Positions 20,611 to 28,755 of a DNA stretch of 32,508 nt are shown one piece after another. Below the pieces are notes generated by a model, which did no database searches, was not told where the DNA came from, and saw nothing but the letters and a program-made list of their open reading frames with translations. The stretch covers positions 1 through 32,508 of the forward strand of contig NZ_PPPX01000010.1 in NCBI RefSeq assembly GCF_002902305.1, read 5' to 3'. Source of the DNA: Staphylococcus argensis (GTDB taxonomy: Bacteria; Bacillota; Bacilli; Staphylococcales; Staphylococcaceae). A program made the translations under genes and the position numbers. How positions within the stretch are numbered: the stretch's first letter is position 1; each line of letters opens with the position of its first letter.

Positions 20611-22105
20611 GCCACAGAAACTACATCCGATCTCCTATGTGACAGGAATTATTAATGCAATTAAGCAGAACTTTATAATTATTATCTTGTTCTTTCTGTT
20701 TGGGATTCGCAATTTCGATTTCACTGATCCTTATTCTTATTTATCTCCAGGCGTATTCGCTTTAATATTTCTCATATCTTTTATAGCGAATATTCTCAGA
20801 GTTTATAATACACGTTATTGGCTAGAGGAACGTTACTTTATCGTTCGAAGTGGTGTGTTGAATATCAAGCGCAAGGAAATTGATATTCGTCGTATTCAAT
20901 CGATTGATACGCAACAAGAGCTCGCACAACGACTAGTCGGTGGCGTGAAATTACAGATCAAGACGCCAAGTGATGGTGTCGACCTTGAAAGTGTATCACG
21001 TGATCAAAGTGAAGCGATAGAGCAAGCGATTCAACACGCGCAACATCGATTAGATGGCGATGTAACCGAAACAGAAATGACTCAAGAAGAAACTCATGAT
21101 GAACAAGCCACTCAAGCGGATATGCCAGTACATCATCTCTATCACTTAACCTTTAAAGAAGTCTTGTTTATGGCGATGACGAGTGGTGCGATTGGCGCGA
21201 CAATCTTTACTGTCGGACCTATCGTTCTCTCTGTTAACCAGTATATACCTTGGGACAAATTATTCGGTGAATTCTCATACTTCATTCAGAGTGCAGTAAC
21301 CTTTGGCATTATTTTAGTCTTATTATTTCTAGTGCTTTGTTATATCATTGGCACAGGTATTGAGTTTGTCAGAAATTATGGTTTCACTTTGAAACAAACC
21401 GGTCATCAACTTAAGATTCGTTATGGCCTTATTAGTGTTAAAAGTGTGACCGTACCGACGAATCGTGTCCAAGCTGTTGAGGAAAAGCAATCGTATTTAC
21501 GAAAGTTATTTGGTTACACTTCATTAAGTTTGATTATCACGAGTGACATGGAGGATGGCGATGGTGAAGCTACACCTAATGGCCATGTGACTTGCTTGCC
21601 TTTTATAAAAAGAGACAAAGGGTATGAGCTGCTCAATCAACTTGTGCCATCTATGCGTTTCGGTCAAGTTCAACCTGGAATGCCATGGAGAGGCTTTCAC
21701 AGATATTTCTGGCGTGAATCGCTCATCTTGTTAGCGATTGCGGCGATCGTACACTACTTCTGGCAACCATACTTGTACATTGCAGCAGGTGTAATTATCG
21801 CCTTACTCATTGTCCGTGGTGTGTTAGCGATTAGAAATTCAGGTTCACAAATCATAGATGATGAGATTTCAATACGAAACGCGCGTTTATTCAGTATGAA
21901 ACAGTATTATATTAAGCAAGATAAGCTGATTGGTATGACGATTAAAAGCAATCCATTCATGCAACGGAGTCACTTACGAACATTCAAAGTGACCATTGCT
22001 CAAGCTGCAACGAATCAACATATAGGATTGAGATTTGCAGAGCAACAGACATCTGAGAAAGTGAAAGATTGGTATTTAGGAGGTGGAAGAGATGCCACAC
22101 TATAA
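20603..22105 (+). CDS. YdbT-like protein with tandem bacterial PH domains
   Basis: The 500-residue membrane protein carries repeated bPH2 (DUF304) units. The first follows a helical pair and reads WLEERYFIVRSGVLNIKRKEID, the second begins GFTLKQTGHQLKIRYGLISVK, and a third degenerate unit lies near QIIDDEISIRNARLFSMKQYY. Hydrophobic pairs lie near residues 20-65, 190-260 and 380-415. An acidic linker (about residues 150-170, E/T/Q-rich) separates the first unit. The ATG overlaps the upstream gene by 8 nt and the third PH gene overlaps its end by 14 nt, so the three are one operon and probably one complex. The biochemical role is unknown. Confidence 0.87.
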   Translation: MSEPQKLHPISYVTGIINAIKQNFIIIILFFLFGIRNFDFTDPYSYLSPGVFALIFLISFIANILRVYNTRYWLEERYFIVRSGVLNIKRKEIDIRRIQSIDTQQELAQRLVGGVKLQIKTPSDGVDLESVSRDQSEAIEQAIQHAQHRLDGDVTETEMTQEETHDEQATQADMPVHHLYHLTFKEVLFMAMTSGAIGATIFTVGPIVLSVNQYIPWDKLFGEFSYFIQSAVTFGIILVLLFLVLCYIIGTGIEFVRNYGFTLKQTGHQLKIRYGLISVKSVTVPTNRVQAVEEKQSYLRKLFGYTSLSLIITSDMEDGDGEATPNGHVTCLPFIKRDKGYELLNQLVPSMRFGQVQPGMPWRGFHRYFWRESLILLAIAAIVHYFWQPYLYIAAGVIIALLIVRGVLAIRNSGSQIIDDEISIRNARLFSMKQYYIKQDKLIGMTIKSNPFMQRSHLRTFKVTIAQAATNQHIGLRFAEQQTSEKVKDWYLGGGRDATL

Positions 22106-22661
22106 CTTTATGCACCCAAGAGGTAAGACTGTGATGCGAATCGCAGGAGGCATATGGAGTGTTGTTATTCTGCTCATATTAGTTGGTATAGAATTGTTTG
22201 CAAAATTTCTACTCCATATTAACAACCCAACCGTATATTGGTGGTTAAGCGGAATTGGAGTTGTAATCATAGTACTTCATATCATTATATACGTTGTTAT
22301 CTCTCCGATATATAAATACAAAGTCTTTCGCTATCGTGTTGAAGCGCATCATACGACGATTCGTAGAGGGCTGTGGTTTATTCAAACAGATCAAATACCA
22401 CATTTCAGAGTGCAGAACGTAGATACGTACGAAGGGATTATTATGCGCAAGTTTGGACTTGCTGACGTCATTCTTTCTACAGCAGGAGGTAATGCTGAAA
22501 TCAATTTAATTCCTCGAGACACTGCTTTAGAGTTAAAACAACAGTTACAACGCTATAGTAAAGAAGAGAAAGATGAACACAAAGAAGTAACGGGAGATGA
22601 AGCACAAGAGAAAAGAACTGAACCCGAGACTGTAGAAAGTATCACTAAAACAGATATTTAA
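22092..22661 (+). CDS. Third bacterial PH-domain membrane protein
   Basis: The 189-residue protein has two membrane helices (residues ~22-45 and ~52-72) followed by a bPH2 domain (YKVFRYRVEAHHTTIRRGLWFIQTDQIPHFRVQNVDTYEG). The C-terminal tail of ~30 residues is highly charged (E/K-rich). The ATG at 22092 is preceded by AGGAGGTG; the in-frame GTG at 22083 lies inside that SD and is rejected. It is cotranscribed with the two upstream PH genes and ends before a terminator. Confidence 0.87.
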   Translation: MPHYNFMHPRGKTVMRIAGGIWSVVILLILVGIELFAKFLLHINNPTVYWWLSGIGVVIIVLHIIIYVVISPIYKYKVFRYRVEAHHTTIRRGLWFIQTDQIPHFRVQNVDTYEGIIMRKFGLADVILSTAGGNAEINLIPRDTALELKQQLQRYSKEEKDEHKEVTGDEAQEKRTEPETVESITKTDI

Positions 22662-22697
22662 TACAGAGTTTATTATTGTTTCAAGAGTGACGAACAT

Positions 22698-22740
22698 AAG
22701 CGAAGTAGCTGATCTAATTTGATAAGGCGCTTCGCTTTTT
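22698..22740 (+). terminator. Intrinsic terminator after the PH-domain operon
   Basis: AAGCGAAG (22698-22705) pairs with CTTCGCTT (22730-22737) and is followed by more T. The loop is long and internally weakly paired. Confidence 0.75.
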
Positions 22741-22933
22741 CGAATTCACTCATTCTTATTGCGGAGCTGGCCCCCGAAAACACATGAATTTCTGTTCTTC
22801 TCCTAAGCGAAAGTAAAAATTTTATTCATTTTGCCCAAGCGTTCTTCAGCTTTTCCTTTTTAAAAAACGAGAAGCAGTTATATAATAGAAAATAAACTTT
22901 CAAAATTTGTTCCAAACTAAAAGAGGTGGAGTC

Positions 22934-23284
22934 ATGATAGTGGGAATCGGGATTGATTTGGTTAAAATCCCACGCATCACTAAGATATATCAACGTCAAC
23001 CTAAACTGATAGAGCGCATCCTCACGCCCAATGAACAACAGAAACTCAAGGAATTTCAACTAGAAGGACGAAAGATTGAATTTCTAGCTGGGCGGTTCGC
23101 TTGTAAAGAGGCATATAGTAAAGCGCTCGGTACAGGAATCGGTCAAACTGTCGCGTTTAATGAGATTGATTGTTATAACGATGCGCGAGGTAAACCTTGC
23201 ATAGATCATGATACGTATCGTGTACATGTAAGTATTACACATACTGATCATTATGCGATGAGCGAAGTGATTATAGAAGAATAA
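22934..23284 (+). CDS. acpS: Holo-[acyl-carrier-protein] synthase
   Basis: AcpS transfers 4'-phosphopantetheine from CoA to acyl carrier protein. The 116-residue protein has the family motifs [12 protein letters not shown] (Mg-binding Asp) at the N-terminus and [19 protein letters not shown] (catalytic Glu/Lys) near residue 55, with [14 protein letters not shown] at the end. The ATG at 22934 follows AAAGAGGTGG; the upstream in-frame codon at 22907 precedes the SD and is rejected. It is followed by alr after 71 nt. Confidence 0.95.
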   Translation: MIVGIGIDLVKIPRITKIYQRQPKLIERILTPNEQQKLKEFQLEGRKIEFLAGRFACKEAYSKALGTGIGQTVAFNEIDCYNDARGKPCIDHDTYRVHVSITHTDHYAMSEVIIEE

Positions 23285-23355
23285 GCTTATAAATTGTAGA
23301 AACCACGATCAAAAATAATTAGTAAACACACAAACACTACAGGAGGAATGTTGAG

Positions 23356-24504
23356 ATGTCGGAAAGATATTATAGATCGAGTCTACTCACTATCGACTTG
23401 CCAGCGGTTGCAAGAAATTATCAAACCTTTGGAAGATTACACCCGAATAAAACGGTAATTCCAGTAGTGAAAGCGAACGCATATGGTCTTGGAAGTGTAC
23501 AAGTCGCACGTTATTTAATGGATCAAGGTGCTGATTTCTTTGCTGTTGCAACCCTGGATGAGGCAGTAGAGTTACGCATGCACGGGGTGAGTGCAAAGAT
23601 TCTCGTCCTAGGTGTAGTACCGCCGGAGAATGTTGAGAAAGCGATTCAACACCGAGTGGCGATGACGGTTCCTTCCAAAGAATGGTTAGAACAGGCGATC
23701 ACTCAAATCGATAATGCTAATGAGAAAGATATTTGGTTACATATTAAAATTGATAGCGGCATGAGTCGTTTAGGTATGACGACGGTTGAAGAATATAAAG
23801 AAACGATTGCGTTAATTCAAGAGACGCCTAACTTGGTGTTTGAAGGTGTCTTCACGCACTTTGCTTGTGCAGATGAACCAGGAGACGCTATGCATCAACA
23901 ACAACAGAAATTCGAAACAATCGTTAATGAAGCAGACAAACCTGAATTTATTCATTCTCAGAATTCAGCTGGAAGCTTACGTGAAAACTTTTCTTTCTGC
24001 AATACAGTGCGTGTAGGTATCGCGCTCTATGGATATTATCCATCTGACTATATGCAAGAGCAGACTTCCGTTGAACTTTATCCAAGTGTGAAATGGGAAA
24101 CAGAGGTTGTGCAGACGAAATATATAGATCCTGAGGTAGCGGTAAGTTATGGATGGACGTATCAAGCATCAGAACGTGAGAAGATAGCGGTCATTCCAAT
24201 TGGATACGCAGATGGTTATTTACGTTCTATGTCAGGTGCTTACGTTGAGATAGGCGGCAGACAGTGCCAAGTGATTGGTCGCGTGTGTATGGATCAGACG
24301 ATTATACGCGTACCTGATGATGTTGAAATAGGTGACAAAGTCATTCTGATGGCCGAAGACGGAGATGATGCTCAATCTGTAGAAGCGTTAGCACAACAAC
24401 AACAGACGATCAATTACGAAGTGCTCTGTAACTTGAGTCGCCGTTTACCGAGACTTTATCAATATGAAGATCATACACGAATTAATAACGAATTACTGAA
24501 ATAG
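23356..24504 (+). CDS. alr: Alanine racemase
   Basis: This PLP enzyme interconverts L- and D-alanine, feeding ddl upstream in this window. Lys39 in [10 protein letters not shown] forms the Schiff base. [37 protein letters not shown] and the dimer-contributed tail region [15 protein letters not shown] and [10 protein letters not shown] are present. It has 382 residues; the ATG at 23356 follows AGGAGG. The mazE leader begins 6 nt after the stop, matching the conserved staphylococcal acpS-alr-mazEF-sigB neighbourhood. Confidence 0.97.
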   Translation: MSERYYRSSLLTIDLPAVARNYQTFGRLHPNKTVIPVVKANAYGLGSVQVARYLMDQGADFFAVATLDEAVELRMHGVSAKILVLGVVPPENVEKAIQHRVAMTVPSKEWLEQAITQIDNANEKDIWLHIKIDSGMSRLGMTTVEEYKETIALIQETPNLVFEGVFTHFACADEPGDAMHQQQQKFETIVNEADKPEFIHSQNSAGSLRENFSFCNTVRVGIALYGYYPSDYMQEQTSVELYPSVKWETEVVQTKYIDPEVAVSYGWTYQASEREKIAVIPIGYADGYLRSMSGAYVEIGGRQCQVIGRVCMDQTIIRVPDDVEIGDKVILMAEDGDDAQSVEALAQQQQTINYEVLCNLSRRLPRLYQYEDHTRINNELLK

Positions 24505-24510
24505 TATAGT

Positions 24511-24581
24511 CACCGTTTTTAAAATTTGTTATGATGTTCCTAAATAGGAATCACAAATCTGTTTTAAAAATTAAAACGGTG
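24511..24581 (+). promoter_or_regulatory. Nested inverted repeat in the mazE leader
   Basis: CACCGTTTT (24511-24519) is perfectly complementary to AAAACGGTG (24573-24581), and inside it TTCCTA-AA-TAGGAA (24537-24550) forms a second hairpin. A possible -10 TATGAT lies at about 24529-24534. The right arm runs into the GGTGGAGG Shine-Dalgarno of mazE. It may be an operator for the MazE/MazF complex, an RNA hairpin limiting translation, or a terminator for alr. Confidence 0.5.
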
Positions 24582-24593
24582 GAGGTCTTATGC

Positions 24594-24767
24594 ATGTCTG
24601 GTTTCAATCAAAGTAGGAATCATAGTATCGAACAACTGCTCAAAGAAGGTTACTCCCAAATGGCTGATTTAAATCTCTCCCTTGCAACAGAAGCTTTCCC
24701 ATTTGAATGTGAAGCTTGTGATTGTAACGAATCTTACATCAGTTCCAATTTCAATAATGAACGATGA
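24594..24767 (+). CDS. mazE: Antitoxin MazE
   Basis: This 57-residue antitoxin neutralises MazF. It has the staphylococcal MazE pattern: N-terminal [22 protein letters not shown], then acidic, Cys-containing [12 protein letters not shown], the MazF-wrapping tail. The ATG at 24594 is eight bases after GGTGGAGG; the ORF could be extended to 24531 but that lies in the leader hairpin. Its stop overlaps the mazF start (ATGA), giving coupled synthesis. Confidence 0.92.
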   Translation: MSGFNQSRNHSIEQLLKEGYSQMADLNLSLATEAFPFECEACDCNESYISSNFNNER

Positions 24768-25102
24768 GAAGAGGAGATGTTTATTTAGCTGATTTATCAC
24801 CAGTACAAGGGTCTGAACAAGGGGGAGTAAGACCCGTTGTCATCATACAAAACGATACTGGTAATAAATATAGTCCTACCGTAATTGTTGCGGCAATTAC
24901 GGGTAGGATTAATAAAGCTAAGATACCAACCCACGTTGAAATTGAGAAGAAGAAATATAAGTTGGACAAAGATTCCGTTATTCTTCTCGAACAAATTCGA
25001 ACGTTAGACAAGAAGCGACTGAAAGAAAAGCTTACATATCTATCTGATAGCAAGATGGAAGAAGTCAACAAAGCGATTCGAATCAGCTTAGGACTTCATT
25101 AA
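24764..25102 (+). CDS. mazF: mRNA endoribonuclease toxin MazF
   Basis: MazF cuts mRNA; the S. aureus homologue prefers UACAU sites. It has a PemK/SH3-like barrel: [30 protein letters not shown] (conserved Arg/Gly loop), [11 protein letters not shown], then [15 protein letters not shown]. It has 112 residues; the S. aureus protein is about eight residues longer at the C-terminus, and the core is otherwise nearly identical. It overlaps mazE by 4 nt. rsbU lies downstream, after a 464-nt gap with hairpins and a possible small ORF; in S. aureus mazEF transcripts can read into the sigB operon. Confidence 0.95.
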   Translation: MRRGDVYLADLSPVQGSEQGGVRPVVIIQNDTGNKYSPTVIVAAITGRINKAKIPTHVEIEKKKYKLDKDSVILLEQIRTLDKKRLKEKLTYLSDSKMEEVNKAIRISLGLH

Positions 25103-25261
25103 AGCTCATTTCGTAAAGACATACATACAGAGCTAACGTATAAATTTTTAATACAATTTAACATATGAGAAAGTGGTTTTATATAATTAAGTTTAAAATT
25201 ACTTCATCAATATGTTAATATATAAGTAATTTCATCGGAATTGCTGACGATGAATGTTTGA

Positions 25262-25293
25262 TTTAAAGCTTTAGGTTCTCCTAAAGCTTTAAA
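25262..25293. repeat. Perfect 14-bp hairpin between mazF and rsbU
   Basis: TTTAAAGCTTTAGG pairs perfectly with CCTAAAGCTTTAAA across a TTCT loop. No T tract follows on either strand, so it is not a classic terminator. A second hairpin (TTCATCG/CGATGAA) lies near 25229-25253. Both precede the small ORF at 25312. Confidence 0.7.
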
Positions 25294-25311
25294 AAGTGTA
25301 AAGAGCTAAAT

Positions 25312-25401
25312 ATGAGTGTTAAGCATGTTTATCTCGTTTTTATTTTTATCATAATAGGTATTGCTAGACTCTTTGTAGGTGTGCGCGTAAATGCTAAGTA
25401 A
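25312..25401 (+). CDS. Possible 29-residue single-helix membrane peptide
   Basis: ATG at 25312 is followed by MSVKHVYLVFIFIIIGIA, then RLFVGVRVNAK and TAA. The product is one hydrophobic helix with positive ends, the general look of small membrane peptides including type I toxins, although it lacks the Fst/PepA1 sequence pattern. The SD (AAAGAG) is weak. It lies in the mazF-rsbU gap after two hairpins. It could equally be a chance ORF in AT-rich DNA. Confidence 0.3.
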   Translation: MSVKHVYLVFIFIIIGIARLFVGVRVNAK

Positions 25402-25566
25402 TCTCATAATCATTTTACCGAGCTAAGTTAGCGTGGCTACCGCAAGAGGTCAAGAAAGCAATAAGAGAGTTGTCCAATGTACTGACTCGCATGGATAGAC
25501 TTTGACAAATCACACGACAGTGAGAAAGACATCAGAGACTTTCGCTTTCTGAGGAGGAAATACAGC

Positions 25567-26568
25567 GTGGAAGAGTTCAAGAAACAATATAAGTCGCTCA
25601 TCAACCAAAGTTTAGAATCCGGCTTCACTCAAGAATTGCGCACAATTTGTATGAACTTTACTGATGAAGTGATTAAGAAAGATGTCTTGCCTGAAGATAT
25701 CGTCGACATTCATAAGAGCTATATTATGAATCTCAACCTATCTGAGGCGCAAATCATGACTACGCTTGAGGTGCTTGAGGAAGTAGTCAAAGGTTTCGGC
25801 TATAGCTATCGAGACTATCAACGATTAGTGAATAGGCTACAACATCATGACAAGGAAATTGATTTGGCAGCAAGACTGCAACAAACGATGTTGAAGACGG
25901 AGATTCCTCAATTTGATAGTATTCAAATTGGTGCCATTTCAGTAGCAGCGCAGAAAGTGAGCGGTGACTACTTCAACTTGATTGATCATAAAGATGGAAC
26001 GATGAGTTTCGCCGTGGCGGATGTCATCGGTAAGGGGATTCCCGCAGCGTTAGCGATGAGTATGATCAAGTTTGGCATGGACTCATACGGTCACTCGCAA
26101 CTACCTAGTGATGGGCTGAAACGTCTCAATCGAGTAGTAGAGAAGAACGTCAATCAGAATATGTTTGTGACGATGTTCTACGGCCTGTACGAAGAAATGA
26201 ATCATCTCCTTTACTGTAGTTCGGCAGGTCACGAACCAGGCTACATCTTTCGTGCTGAAGAGAATTCATTTGAGGAGATTGGTGTTCGAGGCACAGTGCT
26301 AGGTGTAGATCAACATACGAGATATGACCAGCAGGAAATTCCCATCTACATAGATGATTTAATCATTATCTTCACTGATGGGGTCACGGAAATTCGTGAC
26401 GATAATGGTGAGTTTATTAATAAAAGTTATTTATTAAATCTCATTCAAGAGTACAAGCACATGCATCCGCAAGATATTGTGCAATTGCTCTATGAGGCAT
26501 TGCTAAAGATTCAAAATCCTAAAAAACGTGACGATTTAACCATACTTATCATTAAACGTGTGCATTAG
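25567..26568 (+). CDS. rsbU: Sigma-B regulation PP2C phosphatase RsbU
   Basis: RsbU dephosphorylates RsbV-P under stress, starting sigma-B activation. An N-terminal RsbU_N helical domain (~residues 1-85) is followed by a SpoIIE/PP2C domain: KVSGDYFNLI, FAVADVIGKGIPAALAMSMI (metal-binding Asp), FVTMFYGLYE, SSAGHEPGYIF and LIIIFTDGVTEIRDDNGE (second Asp), ending DDLTILIIKRV. The start is a GTG at 25567 after AGGAGG. It has 333 residues. As in S. aureus there are no RsbR/RsbS/RsbT stressosome genes next to it. Confidence 0.96.
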   Translation: MEEFKKQYKSLINQSLESGFTQELRTICMNFTDEVIKKDVLPEDIVDIHKSYIMNLNLSEAQIMTTLEVLEEVVKGFGYSYRDYQRLVNRLQHHDKEIDLAARLQQTMLKTEIPQFDSIQIGAISVAAQKVSGDYFNLIDHKDGTMSFAVADVIGKGIPAALAMSMIKFGMDSYGHSQLPSDGLKRLNRVVEKNVNQNMFVTMFYGLYEEMNHLLYCSSAGHEPGYIFRAEENSFEEIGVRGTVLGVDQHTRYDQQEIPIYIDDLIIIFTDGVTEIRDDNGEFINKSYLLNLIQEYKHMHPQDIVQLLYEALLKIQNPKKRDDLTILIIKRVH

Positions 26569-26584
26569 CTACACGTGGCTGTTC

Positions 26585-26610
26585 GGTTACAAATTGTCTT
26601 TTTTGGGTAT
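26585..26610 (+). promoter_or_regulatory. Sigma-B-type promoter before rsbV
   Basis: GGTTAC (26585-26590), a 14-bp spacer and GGGTAT (26605-26610) fit the staphylococcal sigma-B consensus (GTTTAA N12-15 GGGTAT). It lies 36 nt upstream of rsbV, where the autoregulated promoter of the sigB operon is known in S. aureus. Confidence 0.8.
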
Positions 26611-26646
26611 ATTAGGAAAGTAAACTATAATTAGGAGTGTAGGAGA

Positions 26647-26973
26647 ATGAATCTCAATATAGAAACTGTGACTCATGACACATATTATGAAGTCAAAGTT
26701 GGCGGCGAACTCGACGTTTATACCGTACCTGAATTGGAAGATGTACTCGTTCCAATGCGCCAAGAAGGTACGAAAGATATACATGTAAATTTAGAAAATG
26801 TGAGCTATATGGATTCTACTGGCTTAGGCTTATTTGTAGGAACGTTAAAAGCATTAAATCAACATGACAAGCAACTTTATATACTAGGCGTTTCAGATCG
26901 CATTAGTCGTTTATTCGACATTACTGGCTTGAAAGATTTAATGCATGTTAACGAAGGAACGGAGGTTGAGTAA
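26647..26973 (+). CDS. rsbV: Anti-anti-sigma factor RsbV
   Basis: RsbV binds RsbW and releases sigma-B when dephosphorylated. It is a STAS-domain protein of 108 residues; the regulated serine is in [18 protein letters not shown] near residue 57. [17 protein letters not shown] is the conserved first strand/helix. The ATG at 26647 follows AGGAG. rsbW starts 1 nt after its stop. Transcribed from both upstream rsbU readthrough and the sigma-B promoter at 26585. Confidence 0.96.
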   Translation: MNLNIETVTHDTYYEVKVGGELDVYTVPELEDVLVPMRQEGTKDIHVNLENVSYMDSTGLGLFVGTLKALNQHDKQLYILGVSDRISRLFDITGLKDLMHVNEGTEVE

Positions 26974-26974
26974 C

Positions 26975-27454
26975 ATGCAATCGAAACAAGATTACATCGA
27001 AATGTGTTTACCAGCTTCTGCTGAATATGTCAGTTTAATCCGTCTCACATTATCAGGCGTCTTCACTAGAGCAGGCGCATCTTATGATGATATTGAAGAT
27101 GCGAAGATTGCGGTGAGTGAAGCCGTGACAAATGCAGTCAAACATGCTTATCATGATAAAGAGCAACAAGGAATGATTAACTTAGGTTATGAAATCTTTG
27201 ATGATAAGATTAAGATTGTTATATCTGACCAAGGTGAAAGTTTCAATTACGAAGAAGCGAAAGAGCAACTCGGACCTTATGAAGAGAATGAGAATATCGA
27301 CTATCTTCGCGAAGGTGGCTTAGGTTTATTCCTCATAGAGTCGTTGATGGACGAAGTCAGTGTTGATAAAGAGTCAGGCGTAACGATCAGTATGACAAAG
27401 TATTTAAACAAAGAGCAGGTGCGAAATAATGACGAAAGAGTCGAAATCAGTTAA
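26975..27454 (+). CDS. rsbW: Anti-sigma-B factor and serine kinase RsbW
   Basis: RsbW holds sigma-B inactive and phosphorylates RsbV. It has a GHKL ATPase fold: N box [15 protein letters not shown]1 [13 protein letters not shown] and G2 [17 protein letters not shown]. It has 159 residues. The ATG at 26975 is nine bases after GGAGG; the earlier in-frame codon at 26945 lies inside rsbV upstream of the SD. It overlaps the sigB start by 26 nt, coupling production of the anti-sigma and the sigma factor. Confidence 0.96.
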   Translation: MQSKQDYIEMCLPASAEYVSLIRLTLSGVFTRAGASYDDIEDAKIAVSEAVTNAVKHAYHDKEQQGMINLGYEIFDDKIKIVISDQGESFNYEEAKEQLGPYEENENIDYLREGGLGLFLIESLMDEVSVDKESGVTISMTKYLNKEQVRNNDERVEIS

Positions 27455-28199
27455 CGAAATATCACCTGAACAAATCAACCAATGGATTAGAGAGCATCAG
27501 AACGGTGAAGATACACATGCGCAAGATAAACTTGTGCAGTATTACAACAAATTAATTGAATCACTTGCTTATAAGTACTCTAAAGGTCAGTCTCATCACG
27601 AAGACCTGGTACAAGTAGGGATGGTTGGTTTAATAGGGGCTATAAATCGCTTCGACCTCTCTTATGATCGAAAGTTCGAAGCATTTCTAGTCCCTACAGT
27701 GATAGGTGAAATTAAACGTTACTTGCGTGATAAGACGTGGAGTGTGCATGTACCGAGACGTATCAAAGAAATCGGTCCACGGATTAAGAAAGTAACGGAT
27801 GATTTAACAAATGAATTAGAACGCTCTCCTTCCATTTCGGAAATCGCTCAACGTTTAGAAGTCACAGACGAAGAAGTACTCGAAGCGATGGAAATGGGTC
27901 AAAGCTATAATGCACTAAGTGTCGACCACTCCATCGAAGCCGACAAAGACGGTTCTACCGTTACACTCTTAGATATTATGGGATCACAAGATGATAATTA
28001 CGATTTGACGGAGAAGCGGATGATCTTGGAGAAGATTCTACCGATATTATCCGATCGAGAGCGTGAAATTATCCAGTGTACCTTTATTGAAGGTTTGAGC
28101 CAGAAAGAAACTGGTGAACGGATTGGATTAAGTCAGATGCATGTATCCAGATTACAACGAACTGCAATCAAGAAATTACAAGAAGCAGCACATAAATAG
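27429..28199 (+). CDS. sigB: General-stress sigma factor SigB
   Basis: Alternative sigma-70-family factor directing RNA polymerase to stress promoters. Region 2 reads [29 protein letters not shown] with the -10 helix near [20 protein letters not shown]; region 3 has [14 protein letters not shown]; region 4 has [44 protein letters not shown] as the helix-turn-helix. It has 256 residues. It is the last gene of the rsbU-rsbV-rsbW-sigB operon; no strong terminator follows, only weak hairpins after 28200. Confidence 0.96.
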   Translation: MTKESKSVNEISPEQINQWIREHQNGEDTHAQDKLVQYYNKLIESLAYKYSKGQSHHEDLVQVGMVGLIGAINRFDLSYDRKFEAFLVPTVIGEIKRYLRDKTWSVHVPRRIKEIGPRIKKVTDDLTNELERSPSISEIAQRLEVTDEEVLEAMEMGQSYNALSVDHSIEADKDGSTVTLLDIMGSQDDNYDLTEKRMILEKILPILSDREREIIQCTFIEGLSQKETGERIGLSQMHVSRLQRTAIKKLQEAAHK

Positions 28200-28755
28200 A
28201 GGTCAGGACGTACCCAATATGACTATAGAAGTTAAAGTATGCGCATAGCTTTTAGTCGAACCCGCTATGAGACAATATACTTTCTTGAACCCCCGAACGT
28301 GACACAATGGTGAAAGTAAAATTGTGCCAATATCGTCTGGGGTTCGAACCCTAGCCTTCGTACTTAGGAATCTATGGTCAATCAGAAGAGGCATTAAGTA
28401 TGATGCCCAATGATGTTTGAATCGTCCTTACCTCTATTTTTATATGTTAAAATAGGTGCGTAGTTCAATATTTGAGTGACTTTTGATAGCTGCGGTAAGA
28501 CAGTGGCGGAAGAGTTTATCGGCGTGTTTGTTTTTGAGAGATGATGCATCTTCTCAAAATGACAGGGGTGCGCGTAACTTTTACCTGAAAATGTATTTCG
28601 TATAGACATTATGTTTGAAACTCGTATTGATGTAGAACTAATGTGTGAATCGAATACATTTATGTCACTCATTTTAAAAATAGAAAAAGTGAATACATAG
28701 CAAGCAAAATGCTACTGAAAAGAATTTAAGAAAAGTAATAACGTTGGAGGCAATT
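28200..28755. other. Gene-free stretch between sigB and tex with an extended hairpin
   Basis: No credible gene is seen. An extended hairpin spans 28285-28348: TTGAACCCC pairs with GGGGTTCGAA (one irregularity) and inside it CACAAT (28303-28308) pairs with ATTGTG (28321-28326). A partial hairpin near 28219-28260 could be a weak sigB terminator. A minus-strand ORF at 28394-28672 has no recognisable content. The tex SD (GGAGG) lies at the right end. Confidence 0.45.

Noticed and set aside
28339..28353. GGGGTTCGAACCCTAG resembles the T arm of a tRNA
   Set aside because: No acceptor stem, D arm or anticodon arm can be formed around it; it is better explained as one side of the local hairpin.
28394..28672. 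92-codon minus-strand ORF between sigB and tex
   Set aside because: No Shine-Dalgarno, no recognisable domain, low-complexity serine-rich product and atypical codon use; probably chance.
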